Source: Bacteroidota bacterium
GTDB taxonomy: Bacteria > Bacteroidota > Bacteroidia > Flavobacteriales > Weeksellaceae
Reading direction: 5' to 3'
DNA: 10,619 nt
Assembly (NCBI GenBank): GCA_023419095.1
Contig: JAEZYN010000139.1
Coordinates: forward strand, 1 to 10,619
Below are positions 1 through 5,932 of the stretch, in pieces. The notes below the pieces were generated by a model. That model was not told the DNA's origin, searched no databases, and saw only the letters and a list, made by a program, of their open reading frames with translations. Numbering within the stretch: the first letter of the stretch is position 1; every line of letters begins with the position of its first letter. The position numbers and the translations under genes were made by a program.

Positions 1-1
1 C

Positions 2-850
2 AAAGGAGTGGATGAATGGAAAGAGATAATGAGCAGCTTTGGACTGGGCGAATTCTTGAACAATGATTTGGCGGTAGGCGCGCGGGGAAGGATTCCAAGT
101 GGCGCCTTTTATGAGAAAAGAAGCGGCAAGAAAGACTGGAGTTCTTCATACACGATGAATGGTTCTATCTTTAATGGTATGGGTCAGGGTGACGTTCTTC
201 TTACTCCGCTTCAGATGGCCAATGCTACCGCGGCGATTGTAAACCGCGGCTGGTATTTTACACCGCACATCGTGAAGGCCATTGACGGAAGACCAAATCC
301 TGATCCGAGATTTAAAGTAAAACACAAAACGCTTGTTGACCCAAAGCATTTTGAGCCTATCATAAAAGGTATGGAAGCGGTAGTAAACGCCGGCACCGCG
401 CGAAGTCTGAAATCAAAGGACTTTACGATGCTGGCGAAAACCGGTACTGCGCAGGTTCCTCAGGGAAAAGATAATTCCATATTTGTTCTCGCGGCACCGG
501 CAGAAAATCCGAAAATTGTGATAGCAGCCGTGATGGAACATGCAGGCTTTGGTGCAACGTGGGCCGGGCCGGCTGCGGCGGTAATCGCGGAAAAATATCT
601 TACCGGCGACGTGAAAAGGGAGCATCTTTATAAAAAACTTACAGGCGCCAGCTTTATGCCTGAATACAAAAGACAATGGGTTTCTGAACTGAAAAGAAAA
701 GGTCTGTACCGCGAGCCGAACAGAGATTCCGCAGCGCTGGAAAACATCAATGACAGCCTTAAAATAATCAGTAACAATGCTGTACGCGCTAAACTCATCA
801 TTAGAAAAGACTCTCTTCAGCGGAAACTTAACTCAAAAATCTCACGCTAA
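2..850 (+). CDS. mrdA: Penicillin-binding protein 2 (peptidoglycan D,D-transpeptidase), 3' part
   Basis: This is the C-terminal part of a class B penicillin-binding protein, the enzyme that cross-links peptide stems of new peptidoglycan in the periplasm during cell elongation. The reading frame is open from the window edge (282 codons plus TAA), so the N-terminus, membrane anchor, SxxK serine and SxN motif lie outside. Visible are the family stretch GMGQGDVLLTPLQMAN and, at bases 437-454, KTGTAQ, the KTG box that closes the beta-lactam-binding active site. After the transpeptidase fold comes a charged, lysine/arginine-rich tail of about 75 residues, probably cytoplasm-independent periplasmic extension; its role is not evident. 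The stop overlaps the rodA start by one base (TAATG), suggesting translational coupling with the partner glycosyltransferase. PBP2 is preferred over the division paralogue FtsI because of the rodA neighbour and the GQGDVLLTPLQ sequence. Confidence 0.93.
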   Translation, partial: KGVDEWKEIMSSFGLGEFLNNDLAVGARGRIPSGAFYEKRSGKKDWSSSYTMNGSIFNGMGQGDVLLTPLQMANATAAIVNRGWYFTPHIVKAIDGRPNPDPRFKVKHKTLVDPKHFEPIIKGMEAVVNAGTARSLKSKDFTMLAKTGTAQVPQGKDNSIFVLAAPAENPKIVIAAVMEHAGFGATWAGPAAAVIAEKYLTGDVKREHLYKKLTGASFMPEYKRQWVSELKRKGLYREPNRDSAALENINDSLKIISNNAVRAKLIIRKDSLQRKLNSKISR

Positions 851-2079
851 TGAAATGGGCAGAAGGTCTGGATAAACTCAGCATATTTCTTTATCTGGCG
901 ATTTCGTTGTTTGCAGTTGCCAATATCTACAGCGTAGATGCAGGTCTCGGTAAGAAGCAATTTATTTTTTTCGGGATTTCTGTGGTGGTGGGACTCGTCA
1001 TCTTTGCGATGAGAACTAAATTTTTCGAGAACTTTTCAGGTATATTTTATTTTACCGGACTGCTGCTTTTGATTGGGCTTTTTCCGTTCGGTACCGAAAT
1101 ATTAGGCCAGAAAAACTGGTATAAATTCGGTGGCTTTACTATGCAGCCGGTGGAATTTGCCAAAATCGGCATCGCACTCATGCTTGCCAACTACGTTTCG
1201 GCAGGCGACTTTGATCTTCGCCGGAAAAAATCTTTATGGAGTGTGATTGCCATCATCGCGGTGCCTGCCATTGTTGTACTCGCCATTCCCGATGTCGGTT
1301 CACTGCTCGTTTTCATGGCTTTTTTCATTGCACTGTACCGTGAAGGACTGAGCGGTTGGCTGTTTGGTGTCGGTGGTATCATTGCTGCGGTATTCCTTGT
1401 TGCTCTGGCGGTAGATCCCGTTTATGTGGTTGCGGCCGTTGCATGTATTCTGGGATTGGTGCTGTTCATGAACAGACAAACTATCCATTGGAACGTCATC
1501 TCAGTTTCGTCTTTTGTAGGAATTTTCCTGTTGTTGTCCGGCCTCTCATACAGTGCGCCGACTATTTTAGAAAAATTGCCCAAACATCAGCGTGAAAGGA
1601 TAGAAGTGCTCTACAAAGGCGAGAAAGCGTTCCGCGACACATCCGGCTACAACCTTCTTTATTCCAAAACGGCTATTGGCTCCGGTGGATTCTTTGGAAA
1701 AGGCTATATGGAAGGCTCTGTAACACGCGGAAAATTCGTGCCCGAACAGGAAACCGACTACATATTCTGCACCGTGGGCGAAGAATGGGGCTTTTTCGGC
1801 GCTTCAATGCTCGTTATTTTTTATGCGGTTTTTATCGGACGTATCTATTACCTTTCAGAGCGTCAGAAAACCACGTTTAATCGTGTCTTCGGCTATAGTT
1901 TTGCCTCTATTTTGCTTATGCACTTCACCATCAATCTCGGGATGGTAATGGGCCTATTTCCTACTGTGGGTATCCCTCTGCCGTATTTCAGTTATGGTGG
2001 CAGCTCATTTCTGGCCTTTTCTATCATGACATTCATCTTCTTTAAGCTGAATTACGCAGACCGCAACAGTTTAGTCTGA
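850..2079 (+). CDS. rodA: Rod-shape-determining SEDS peptidoglycan glycosyltransferase RodA
   Basis: This is a 409-residue polytopic inner-membrane protein of the FtsW/RodA/SpoVE (SEDS) family. It polymerises lipid II into glycan strands in partnership with PBP2. Many hydrophobic segments span the protein (for example residues 11-28, 38-53, 64-80, 132-147, 150-163, 171-189, 191-207, 216-232, 318-335, 348-368 and 386-399). Family signatures are GTEILGQKNW (81-90), QPVEFAKIG (99-107) and PTVGIPLPYFSYGGSS (371-386). The large periplasmic loop between about residues 235 and 310 ends in ETDYIF; Asp303 aligns by position with the acidic residue known to be needed for RodA polymerase activity. The length is normal. 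The start is the ATG of the TAATG overlap with mrdA, so the two products are probably made in fixed ratio. No strong terminator was seen immediately downstream; a palindromic repeat begins 15 bases after the stop. Confidence 0.95.
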   Translation: MKWAEGLDKLSIFLYLAISLFAVANIYSVDAGLGKKQFIFFGISVVVGLVIFAMRTKFFENFSGIFYFTGLLLLIGLFPFGTEILGQKNWYKFGGFTMQPVEFAKIGIALMLANYVSAGDFDLRRKKSLWSVIAIIAVPAIVVLAIPDVGSLLVFMAFFIALYREGLSGWLFGVGGIIAAVFLVALAVDPVYVVAAVACILGLVLFMNRQTIHWNVISVSSFVGIFLLLSGLSYSAPTILEKLPKHQRERIEVLYKGEKAFRDTSGYNLLYSKTAIGSGGFFGKGYMEGSVTRGKFVPEQETDYIFCTVGEEWGFFGASMLVIFYAVFIGRIYYLSERQKTTFNRVFGYSFASILLMHFTINLGMVMGLFPTVGIPLPYFSYGGSSFLAFSIMTFIFFKLNYADRNSLV

Positions 2080-2093
2080 TATCACTTTTTAAA

Positions 2094-2189
2094 TTTTTTT
2101 GGGCGGACATTTCGCGCTTTCCGCTGCAATCTTTTTTGCTGCGCTCCGCTGCGCAAAAAAGGATTTCCGCTGCAATCGCGACCGCATTT
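2094..2189 (+). repeat. Palindromic intergenic repeat, copy A
   Basis: This is a 96-bp element starting with TTTTTTTGGGCG and ending with CGCATTT. The centre is a hairpin with arms CTTTTTTGC (2131-2139) and GCAAAAAAG (2153-2161). A perfect 14-base direct repeat, TTTCCGCTGCAATC, lies on both sides of the hairpin (2118-2131 and 2164-2177). A second element with the same end sequences, centre and overall plan sits at 5683-5784 on the opposite strand. It fills the convergent gap behind rodA and may help to end rodA transcription, but it has no T tract directly after the hairpin, so that is inference. I see no protein-coding content; the minus-strand reading frame running through it is repeat-derived. 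Confidence 0.7.
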
Positions 2190-2270
2190 CGTCTATAATT
2201 AAGAAAGGCGGCGCTATGAAACAGTAGAAATGATTACGTTGAATCCTGTTGAATACTTCAGGCCGGCGCA

Positions 2271-2298
2271 CAAAAAAACCACCTTTCAAAAGGTGGTT
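2271..2298 (-). terminator. Rho-independent terminator of the nlpC/P60 gene
   Basis: Read on the minus strand, inverted arms AACCACCTTT and AAAGGTGGTT (2277-2298, effective loop of four bases) are followed at once by a run of seven T (the A run at 2272-2278 on the plus strand). It lies 22 bases beyond the stop codon of the lipoprotein gene, the expected place for its terminator. On the plus strand the hairpin has no T tract, so it is not an obvious terminator for rodA. Confidence 0.85.
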
Positions 2299-2320
2299 CT
2301 GAGCCAGATAAATAATCTGT

Positions 2321-3007
2321 TTAGTTGTTGGCAAAGTTATTTTGGAAGGTATCGATAGACAATACTCTTTTTGCAAATCTGAATTTTGGTCCCCAATAAG
2401 AATCACTCAGGTTAGAAACCATTACGCCCCGGGAAGTAGCAGCATGGATAAATCTTACCTCACCTTCGCTTGTCACATCTTCAACGATTCCAACGTGCGA
2501 AATGCGTCCGCGGCCTTGTGAGAAAAATACCAAGTCACCTTTCTGAAGATTTTCTTTTTCTACTTTCTCACCTTGCTGTGCCTGTGATGCGGCCACTCTT
2601 GGAAGTGTAATGCCAGTTACAGCGCCAAAAACCGAAAGTACGAATGCGGAACAGTCAATTCCTCTGCGCGTCATACCGCCGTATTTATATGGAGTTCCAA
2701 GGTAAGTTTCGGCTTCAGCTAAAATATCATCGATTTTTTTAGTAAAATGAAGCGTCTTGGCAATCTCATCTTTTCTGATGGTGGCTTCCATGGTTCTTGC
2801 CGCAGCAAGTTTTTCGTCCTGGAAGTTGGTAAGAAGCTGTGCTTTGGCAACTTCTAGTTTCTTTTGATCGATCGCTGCCAGTTTGGCATCTGATTTGTAT
2901 TCTTTATTATATGTAGCAGGGGCTGAGACTACGTAGTTAGAAACGCATGACTGCAATGAAAAAGCAGCGGTAACAGCTAATACGTAAGACAGAACTCTTC
3001 TCTTCAT
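2321..3007 (-). CDS. NlpC/P60 family (C40) cell-wall peptidase, lipoprotein
   Basis: This is a 228-residue exported lipoprotein, probably a peptidoglycan stem-peptide endopeptidase. It starts with a lipoprotein signal (MKRR, a hydrophobic core, then LQSC with the lipid-carrying Cys21). No run of acidic residues follows the cysteine, so a surface-export signal of the Bacteroidota type is not apparent and a periplasmic location is more likely. Residues 35-95 are charged and helical-looking. The C-terminal NlpC/P60 domain (about 95-215) contains GTPYKYGG, the catalytic cysteine in IDCSAF (Cys119), the catalytic histidine in ISHVGI (His171) and a third polar residue candidate in FIHAAT (His188). 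The start at 3007 is chosen because the signal peptide begins there; an upstream in-frame ATG at 3061 would overlap the -7 box. A promoter lies upstream and a terminator downstream, so it is probably transcribed alone. The exact bond cleaved cannot be read from sequence. Confidence 0.92.
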   Translation of the reverse strand: MKRRVLSYVLAVTAAFSLQSCVSNYVVSAPATYNKEYKSDAKLAAIDQKKLEVAKAQLLTNFQDEKLAAARTMEATIRKDEIAKTLHFTKKIDDILAEAETYLGTPYKYGGMTRRGIDCSAFVLSVFGAVTGITLPRVAASQAQQGEKVEKENLQKGDLVFFSQGRGRISHVGIVEDVTSEGEVRFIHAATSRGVMVSNLSDSYWGPKFRFAKRVLSIDTFQNNFANN

Positions 3008-3058
3008 ATATATTTGATTTTCTGTGTTAATACTTAGTACTTCGTTTGAAATGCAAAG

Positions 3059-3066
3059 CAAAATTA
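3059..3066 (-). promoter_or_regulatory. -7 promoter box for the nlpC/P60 gene
   Basis: The minus strand reads TAATTTTG, an exact match to the Bacteroidota -7 consensus TAnnTTTG, 51 bases before the ATG at 3007. A TTG (-33 element) at the usual 17-23 base spacing is not present; the nearest is only 11 bases away. The assignment therefore rests on the -7 box and position alone. Confidence 0.4.
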
Positions 3067-3088
3067 GGTATTATGGCCAATGCGCGGG

Positions 3089-3196
3089 TTAAAACACCCC
3101 TTGGCGCAAAGGTGTTTTAACACTTTTTAACATTTTTATTTTGAATGTTAAAGGAAAAGAATCAGCAATCCCTTTATTCAAGGGATTGCTTTTTTT
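3089..3196 (+). ncRNA. Candidate small structured RNA (three stem-loops)
   Basis: No gene is encoded on the plus strand here. Three perfect inverted repeats follow each other: TTAAAACACC/GGTGTTTTAA (3089-3098/3111-3120), TTTAACATT/AATGTTAAA (3126-3134/3144-3152) and GCAATCCCTT/AAGGGATTGC (3165-3174/3180-3189). The last is followed by seven T, as in a terminator, on the plus strand only. A terminator with no gene in front of it suggests a short transcript of roughly 100-150 bases running away from the nlpC/P60 gene. A weak -7-like box, TTCGTTTG (3041-3048), could start it, but the nearest TTTG upstream is 24 bases away. I do not recognise an RNA family. Alternatives are termination of antisense transcription, or unrelated inverted repeats. 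Confidence 0.3.
3165..3196 (+). terminator. Rho-independent terminator with no upstream plus-strand gene
   Basis: A 10-bp perfect stem (GCAATCCCTT/AAGGGATTGC) with a five-base loop is followed by seven T. The minus-strand side lacks a T tract, so the orientation is plus. Both neighbouring genes are on the minus strand, so it must end either an unannotated RNA or stray antisense transcription. Confidence 0.75.
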
Positions 3197-3273
3197 ATTT
3201 CTTTAAGAATTGTTAACATTTATAATGTCTATGAATCTTATTTTGGCTGTCTATATCTGCCAATTAAATGATA

Positions 3274-3297
3274 AACCTCAGCTAATCAGCTGAGGTT
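3274..3297 (-). terminator. Probable terminator of glnN
   Basis: A perfect 10-bp inverted repeat, AACCTCAGCT/AGCTGAGGTT, with a four-base loop begins 8 bases after the glnN stop codon. The minus-strand tail (TATCATTTAATT) is AT-rich rather than a pure T run, so it is a weaker intrinsic terminator than the others in this window; its position makes the role likely. Confidence 0.6.
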
Positions 3298-3305
3298 CAT
3301 TTATA

Positions 3306-5513
3306 TTATCGAGTAAATAGCAGTTCCCGGTATTTTGTCAGAGGCCAAAGTTCATCATCGACGAGCATTTCCAGTGCATCTGACGCACTTCTCAAAACAT
3401 CAAAATACGGCAGCACTTCATCGCGGAACGCAAAAGCCACTTCCTGCGAAGATGATTTACCTTTTGCCTCCGAAATTGCATTTAAGAGATTTTCGCTTTC
3501 AACTTTCAGAACCGATACATAATCGGATATTTGTGAAATCATGTTCATCTGTTCCTTTGCAAAATTCTTAAACTCTGTGTCTCCAAAGATTTCCTTGAGT
3601 CCTTTTACATTTTCAATCAGTCGGTTCTGGTAATTGAGCGCACACGGAATAATGTGGTTCCGCGCAATATCTGCCAATACGGTAGCTTCGATGGCGATTA
3701 CCGACGCGTATTTTTCAAGTTTGACTTCGTTACGCGCTTCAATTTCGCGGTGCGTATAGATTCCCAAATCTTCGTACAGGGCTACAAACTTCGGATCGAG
3801 TTCTCTTTCGAGCGCTTCCGGTGTGGTCTTCAGGTTATTAAGACCTCGTTTTTTCGCTTCTTCAGCCCAGTCGTCGGAATATCCGTCGCCTTCGAACATT
3901 ATATTTTTTGATTGCTTAATATATTCACGCAGAATATTGAAGATGGCTTCATCCTTTTTCAGTCCGTCCTTATATATAAGTGTGTCAACTTCATTCTTAA
4001 ACGTCTGAAGTTGCTTCGCCATGATAGAGTTCATCACCGTCATTACCTCGGCGCAGTTTGCGGAAGAGCCTACAGCGCGGATCTCAAATTTATTTCCGGT
4101 AAATGCAAATGGCGACGTTCGGTTACGGTCGGTATTGTCAAGCAGAATTACGGGAATTTTGCCGACGACATTCAGTTTAAGTTCAGTCTTCTCTTCGGGT
4201 GACAGTTTTCCGTCTTTCACTTTTTCAAGTTCTTCCAACACACTGTAAAGTTGCGTGCCGATAAAGGCGGAAATAATTGCCGGTGGTGCCTCGTTTGCGC
4301 CCAAACGATGGTCATTGCTTGCGGAAGCGATGCTTGCTCTCAGCAAGTCAGCATAATCGTGCACCGCCTTCAGCGTATTAACGAAGAAGGTGAGGAACTG
4401 CAGATTCTTCTTTGGGTTTTTTCCAGGACTTAATAGATTTTCGCCGGTGTCTGTAGCAAGGCTCCAGTTGTTGTGCTTGCCGCTACCGTTCACGCCCGCA
4501 AAGGGTTTTTCGTGAAAAAGAATATGGAAATGATGTTTGTGGGCCACACGCGCCATGATATCCATCAAAAGCGAATTGTGATCTACGGCTACGTTTGCTT
4601 CTTCAAACATTGGTGCCAGCTCAAATTGGTTCGGTGCCACTTCATTATGCCGCGTCGTTACCGGAATTCCGAGTTTCATCGACTCAATTTCGAGTTCTTT
4701 CATGAAGTTCATCACTCTCGTCGGAATAGAACCGAAATAATGATCGTCCAGCTGCTGGCCTTTCGCCGGAGAATGTCCCAGCAAAGTTTTTCCGGTTATT
4801 ACAAGATCTGGACGCGACTGATACAGCGCTGAGTCCACAAGAAAATATTCCTGCTCCCAGCCTAATGTAGGTGTAACTTTCGTGACATTCTTGTCAAAAT
4901 AGGCACGGCAAACATCGGTAGCCGCTTCATCTACTGCATTTAAGGCTCGAAGAAGAGGTGCTTTATAGTCTAATGTTTCGCCTGTGTACGATATGAAAAT
5001 AGAAGGAATGCAAAGTGTAGTACCCATTATGAAAGCGGGCGAAGTTGGGTCCCACGCCGTGTATCCGCGTGCTTCAAACGTATTTCTGATACCGCCGTTA
5101 GGAAATGATGATGCATCGGGTTCCTGCTGAATCAGCATGCTGCCACTGAACCTTTCAATCGCGCGGCCACCGCCACCTTCGATAGGTGTGAAAAATGAAT
5201 CGTGCTTTTCTGCGGTAGAACCGGTAAGCGGCTGAAACCAGTGCGTATAATGTGTCGCACCTTTTGAAAGTGCCCAGTCTTTCATGGCCACTGCAACCTG
5301 GTCTGCGATGTGCCGTGGAATTTTAACGCCTTTCTTGATCGCGTCCATGATAGAACCGAAAGCTTCTTTGGTTAAGTATTCCCGCATGGTTTCTTCGGAG
5401 AATACATTTGTGCAGAACAGCTCAGAAAGTTTTGCCGGAACGGTAACTGCATTGTCTTTTCTGAAATTTTTAAAAGAGAGGGTCTCTAATGCTTTGAATC
5501 TTAAATATGACAT
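3306..5513 (-). CDS. glnN: Glutamine synthetase type III
   Basis: This is a 735-residue cytoplasmic enzyme making glutamine from glutamate, ammonia and ATP, the entry point of nitrogen into metabolism. The length and sequence are those of the large type III family (about 700-730 residues, common in Bacteroidota and cyanobacteria), not type I (about 470). The N-terminal domain (about 1-215) includes KHDSFFTPIEGGGGRAIERF (103-122) and the EARGYTAWDPTSPAF stretch (147-161). The catalytic barrel includes GWEQEYFLVD (218-227), EVAPNQFELAP (291-301), GSGKHNNWSL (343-352), DNTDRNRTSPFAF (459-471) and KFEIRAVGSSAN (475-486), covering the metal, glutamate and ATP sites. A helical C-terminal region follows. 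The start MSYLRFKALE is typical of the family. It is flanked by its own promoter and terminator, so it is probably monocistronic. No adjacent PII or GlnR-type regulator gene is visible. Confidence 0.97.
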   Translation of the reverse strand: MSYLRFKALETLSFKNFRKDNAVTVPAKLSELFCTNVFSEETMREYLTKEAFGSIMDAIKKGVKIPRHIADQVAVAMKDWALSKGATHYTHWFQPLTGSTAEKHDSFFTPIEGGGGRAIERFSGSMLIQQEPDASSFPNGGIRNTFEARGYTAWDPTSPAFIMGTTLCIPSIFISYTGETLDYKAPLLRALNAVDEAATDVCRAYFDKNVTKVTPTLGWEQEYFLVDSALYQSRPDLVITGKTLLGHSPAKGQQLDDHYFGSIPTRVMNFMKELEIESMKLGIPVTTRHNEVAPNQFELAPMFEEANVAVDHNSLLMDIMARVAHKHHFHILFHEKPFAGVNGSGKHNNWSLATDTGENLLSPGKNPKKNLQFLTFFVNTLKAVHDYADLLRASIASASNDHRLGANEAPPAIISAFIGTQLYSVLEELEKVKDGKLSPEEKTELKLNVVGKIPVILLDNTDRNRTSPFAFTGNKFEIRAVGSSANCAEVMTVMNSIMAKQLQTFKNEVDTLIYKDGLKKDEAIFNILREYIKQSKNIMFEGDGYSDDWAEEAKKRGLNNLKTTPEALERELDPKFVALYEDLGIYTHREIEARNEVKLEKYASVIAIEATVLADIARNHIIPCALNYQNRLIENVKGLKEIFGDTEFKNFAKEQMNMISQISDYVSVLKVESENLLNAISEAKGKSSSQEVAFAFRDEVLPYFDVLRSASDALEMLVDDELWPLTKYRELLFTR

Positions 5514-5535
5514 GGTATGTGTTTTTTATTGGGGG

Positions 5536-5565
5536 TAAATGTACAAAAATTTGCTTTTTTCCAAA
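5536..5565 (-). promoter_or_regulatory. Probable glnN promoter
   Basis: On the minus strand, TTTG (5562-5565) is followed after 18 bases by TACATTTA (5536-5543), which matches TAnnTTTG at seven of eight positions. This fits the Bacteroidota pattern TTG-N17-23-TAnnTTTG. It lies 22 bases before the glnN ATG, giving a short leader of roughly 10-20 bases. No operator for a nitrogen regulator could be identified. Confidence 0.45.
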
Positions 5566-5682
5566 TAAAAAAATAAAATAACAGGGGTAAAATTTTTATT
5601 ACATGAATCGATGTTAGCTTTTTTGCTATTTATAGGTCTCCTTTATTTCTGATAATTTGTTTCGATAACAATGGGCGTGGAT

Positions 5683-5784
5683 AAATGCGATCTCCCGCGT
5701 CCCGACCTGAGTGGAGCTCTTTTTTGCGACACGCAGTGGAGCAAAAAAAGCGGGAACGGAGGGCGGATAAGACGCCCAAAAAAA
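5683..5784 (-). repeat. Palindromic intergenic repeat, copy B
   Basis: Read on the minus strand, this 102-bp element begins with TTTTTTTGGGCG (5773-5784) and ends with CGCATTT (5683-5689), the same ends as copy A at 2094-2189. Its centre has the same hairpin arms, CTTTTTTGC (5719-5727 on the plus strand) and GCAAAAAAAG (5741-5750). GTGGAGC occurs twice around the hairpin (5711-5717 and 5736-5742), parallel to the internal direct repeat of copy A. The two copies differ at many internal positions but keep the plan, so they are diverged members of one dispersed repeat family. It lies between divergent genes and could affect either promoter's upstream region. Confidence 0.7.
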
Positions 5785-5910
5785 TAATTCAGGCATATGT
5801 ACTGGAAAATGCGCGGTGTTTACGGTAATTAAATTCCAAAATAGCCAGGTGTGTTTAAGCAACTGATATGCTTCAGCCCAAGTGGAACCGGAAATTTGAA
5901 TGATATGTAT

Positions 5911-5918
5911 TATCTTTG
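5911..5918 (+). promoter_or_regulatory. -7 promoter box for the nucleosidase-like gene
   Basis: TATCTTTG is an exact TAnnTTTG match 14 bases before the ATG at 5933, which would give a leader of only about 5-10 bases. No TTG at 17-23 bases upstream is seen (one lies at 12 bases). If used, it rules out the earlier in-frame ATG at 5900. Confidence 0.4.
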
Positions 5919-5932
5919 CCAAAAGATACACT

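Larger units (their letters stand above)
5514..5932. other. Divergent intergenic region between glnN and the nucleosidase-like gene
   Basis: This is a 419-base gap without a believable gene. The glnN side (to about 5600) is very AT-rich and carries the probable glnN promoter. The middle (5683-5784) is the palindromic repeat copy B. The right end has a -7 box for the next gene. Bases 5785-5895 hold nothing I recognise. The 101-codon minus-strand frame across 5626-5931 runs through the repeat and has low-complexity repeat-derived content, so I do not call it a gene. Confidence 0.7.

Noticed and set aside
2089..2406. A 105-codon minus-strand frame overlapping the 3' end of the nlpC/P60 gene
   Set aside because: It is out of frame with the real gene, its C-terminal part is repeat A read as protein, and it crosses the terminator at 2271-2298.
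3008..3061. Upstream ATG (3061) for the nlpC/P60 lipoprotein
   Set aside because: It overlaps the TAATTTTG -7 box at 3059-3066, and the lipoprotein signal MKRR...LQSC begins at 3007.
3211..3263. Further small inverted repeats (ACATT/AATGT at 3216-3228, TTGGC/GCCAA at 3243-3263)
   Set aside because: The arms are only five bases in AT-rich DNA, so chance is a sufficient explanation.
4473..4832. Plus-strand frames inside glnN, the longest 119 codons
   Set aside because: They are antisense shadows of a strongly conserved enzyme and have no family resemblance or start signals of their own.
5626..5931. A 101-codon minus-strand frame upstream of glnN
   Set aside because: About a third of it is translated palindromic repeat B, the rest has no recognisable protein character, and it overlaps the probable promoter of the plus-strand gene.
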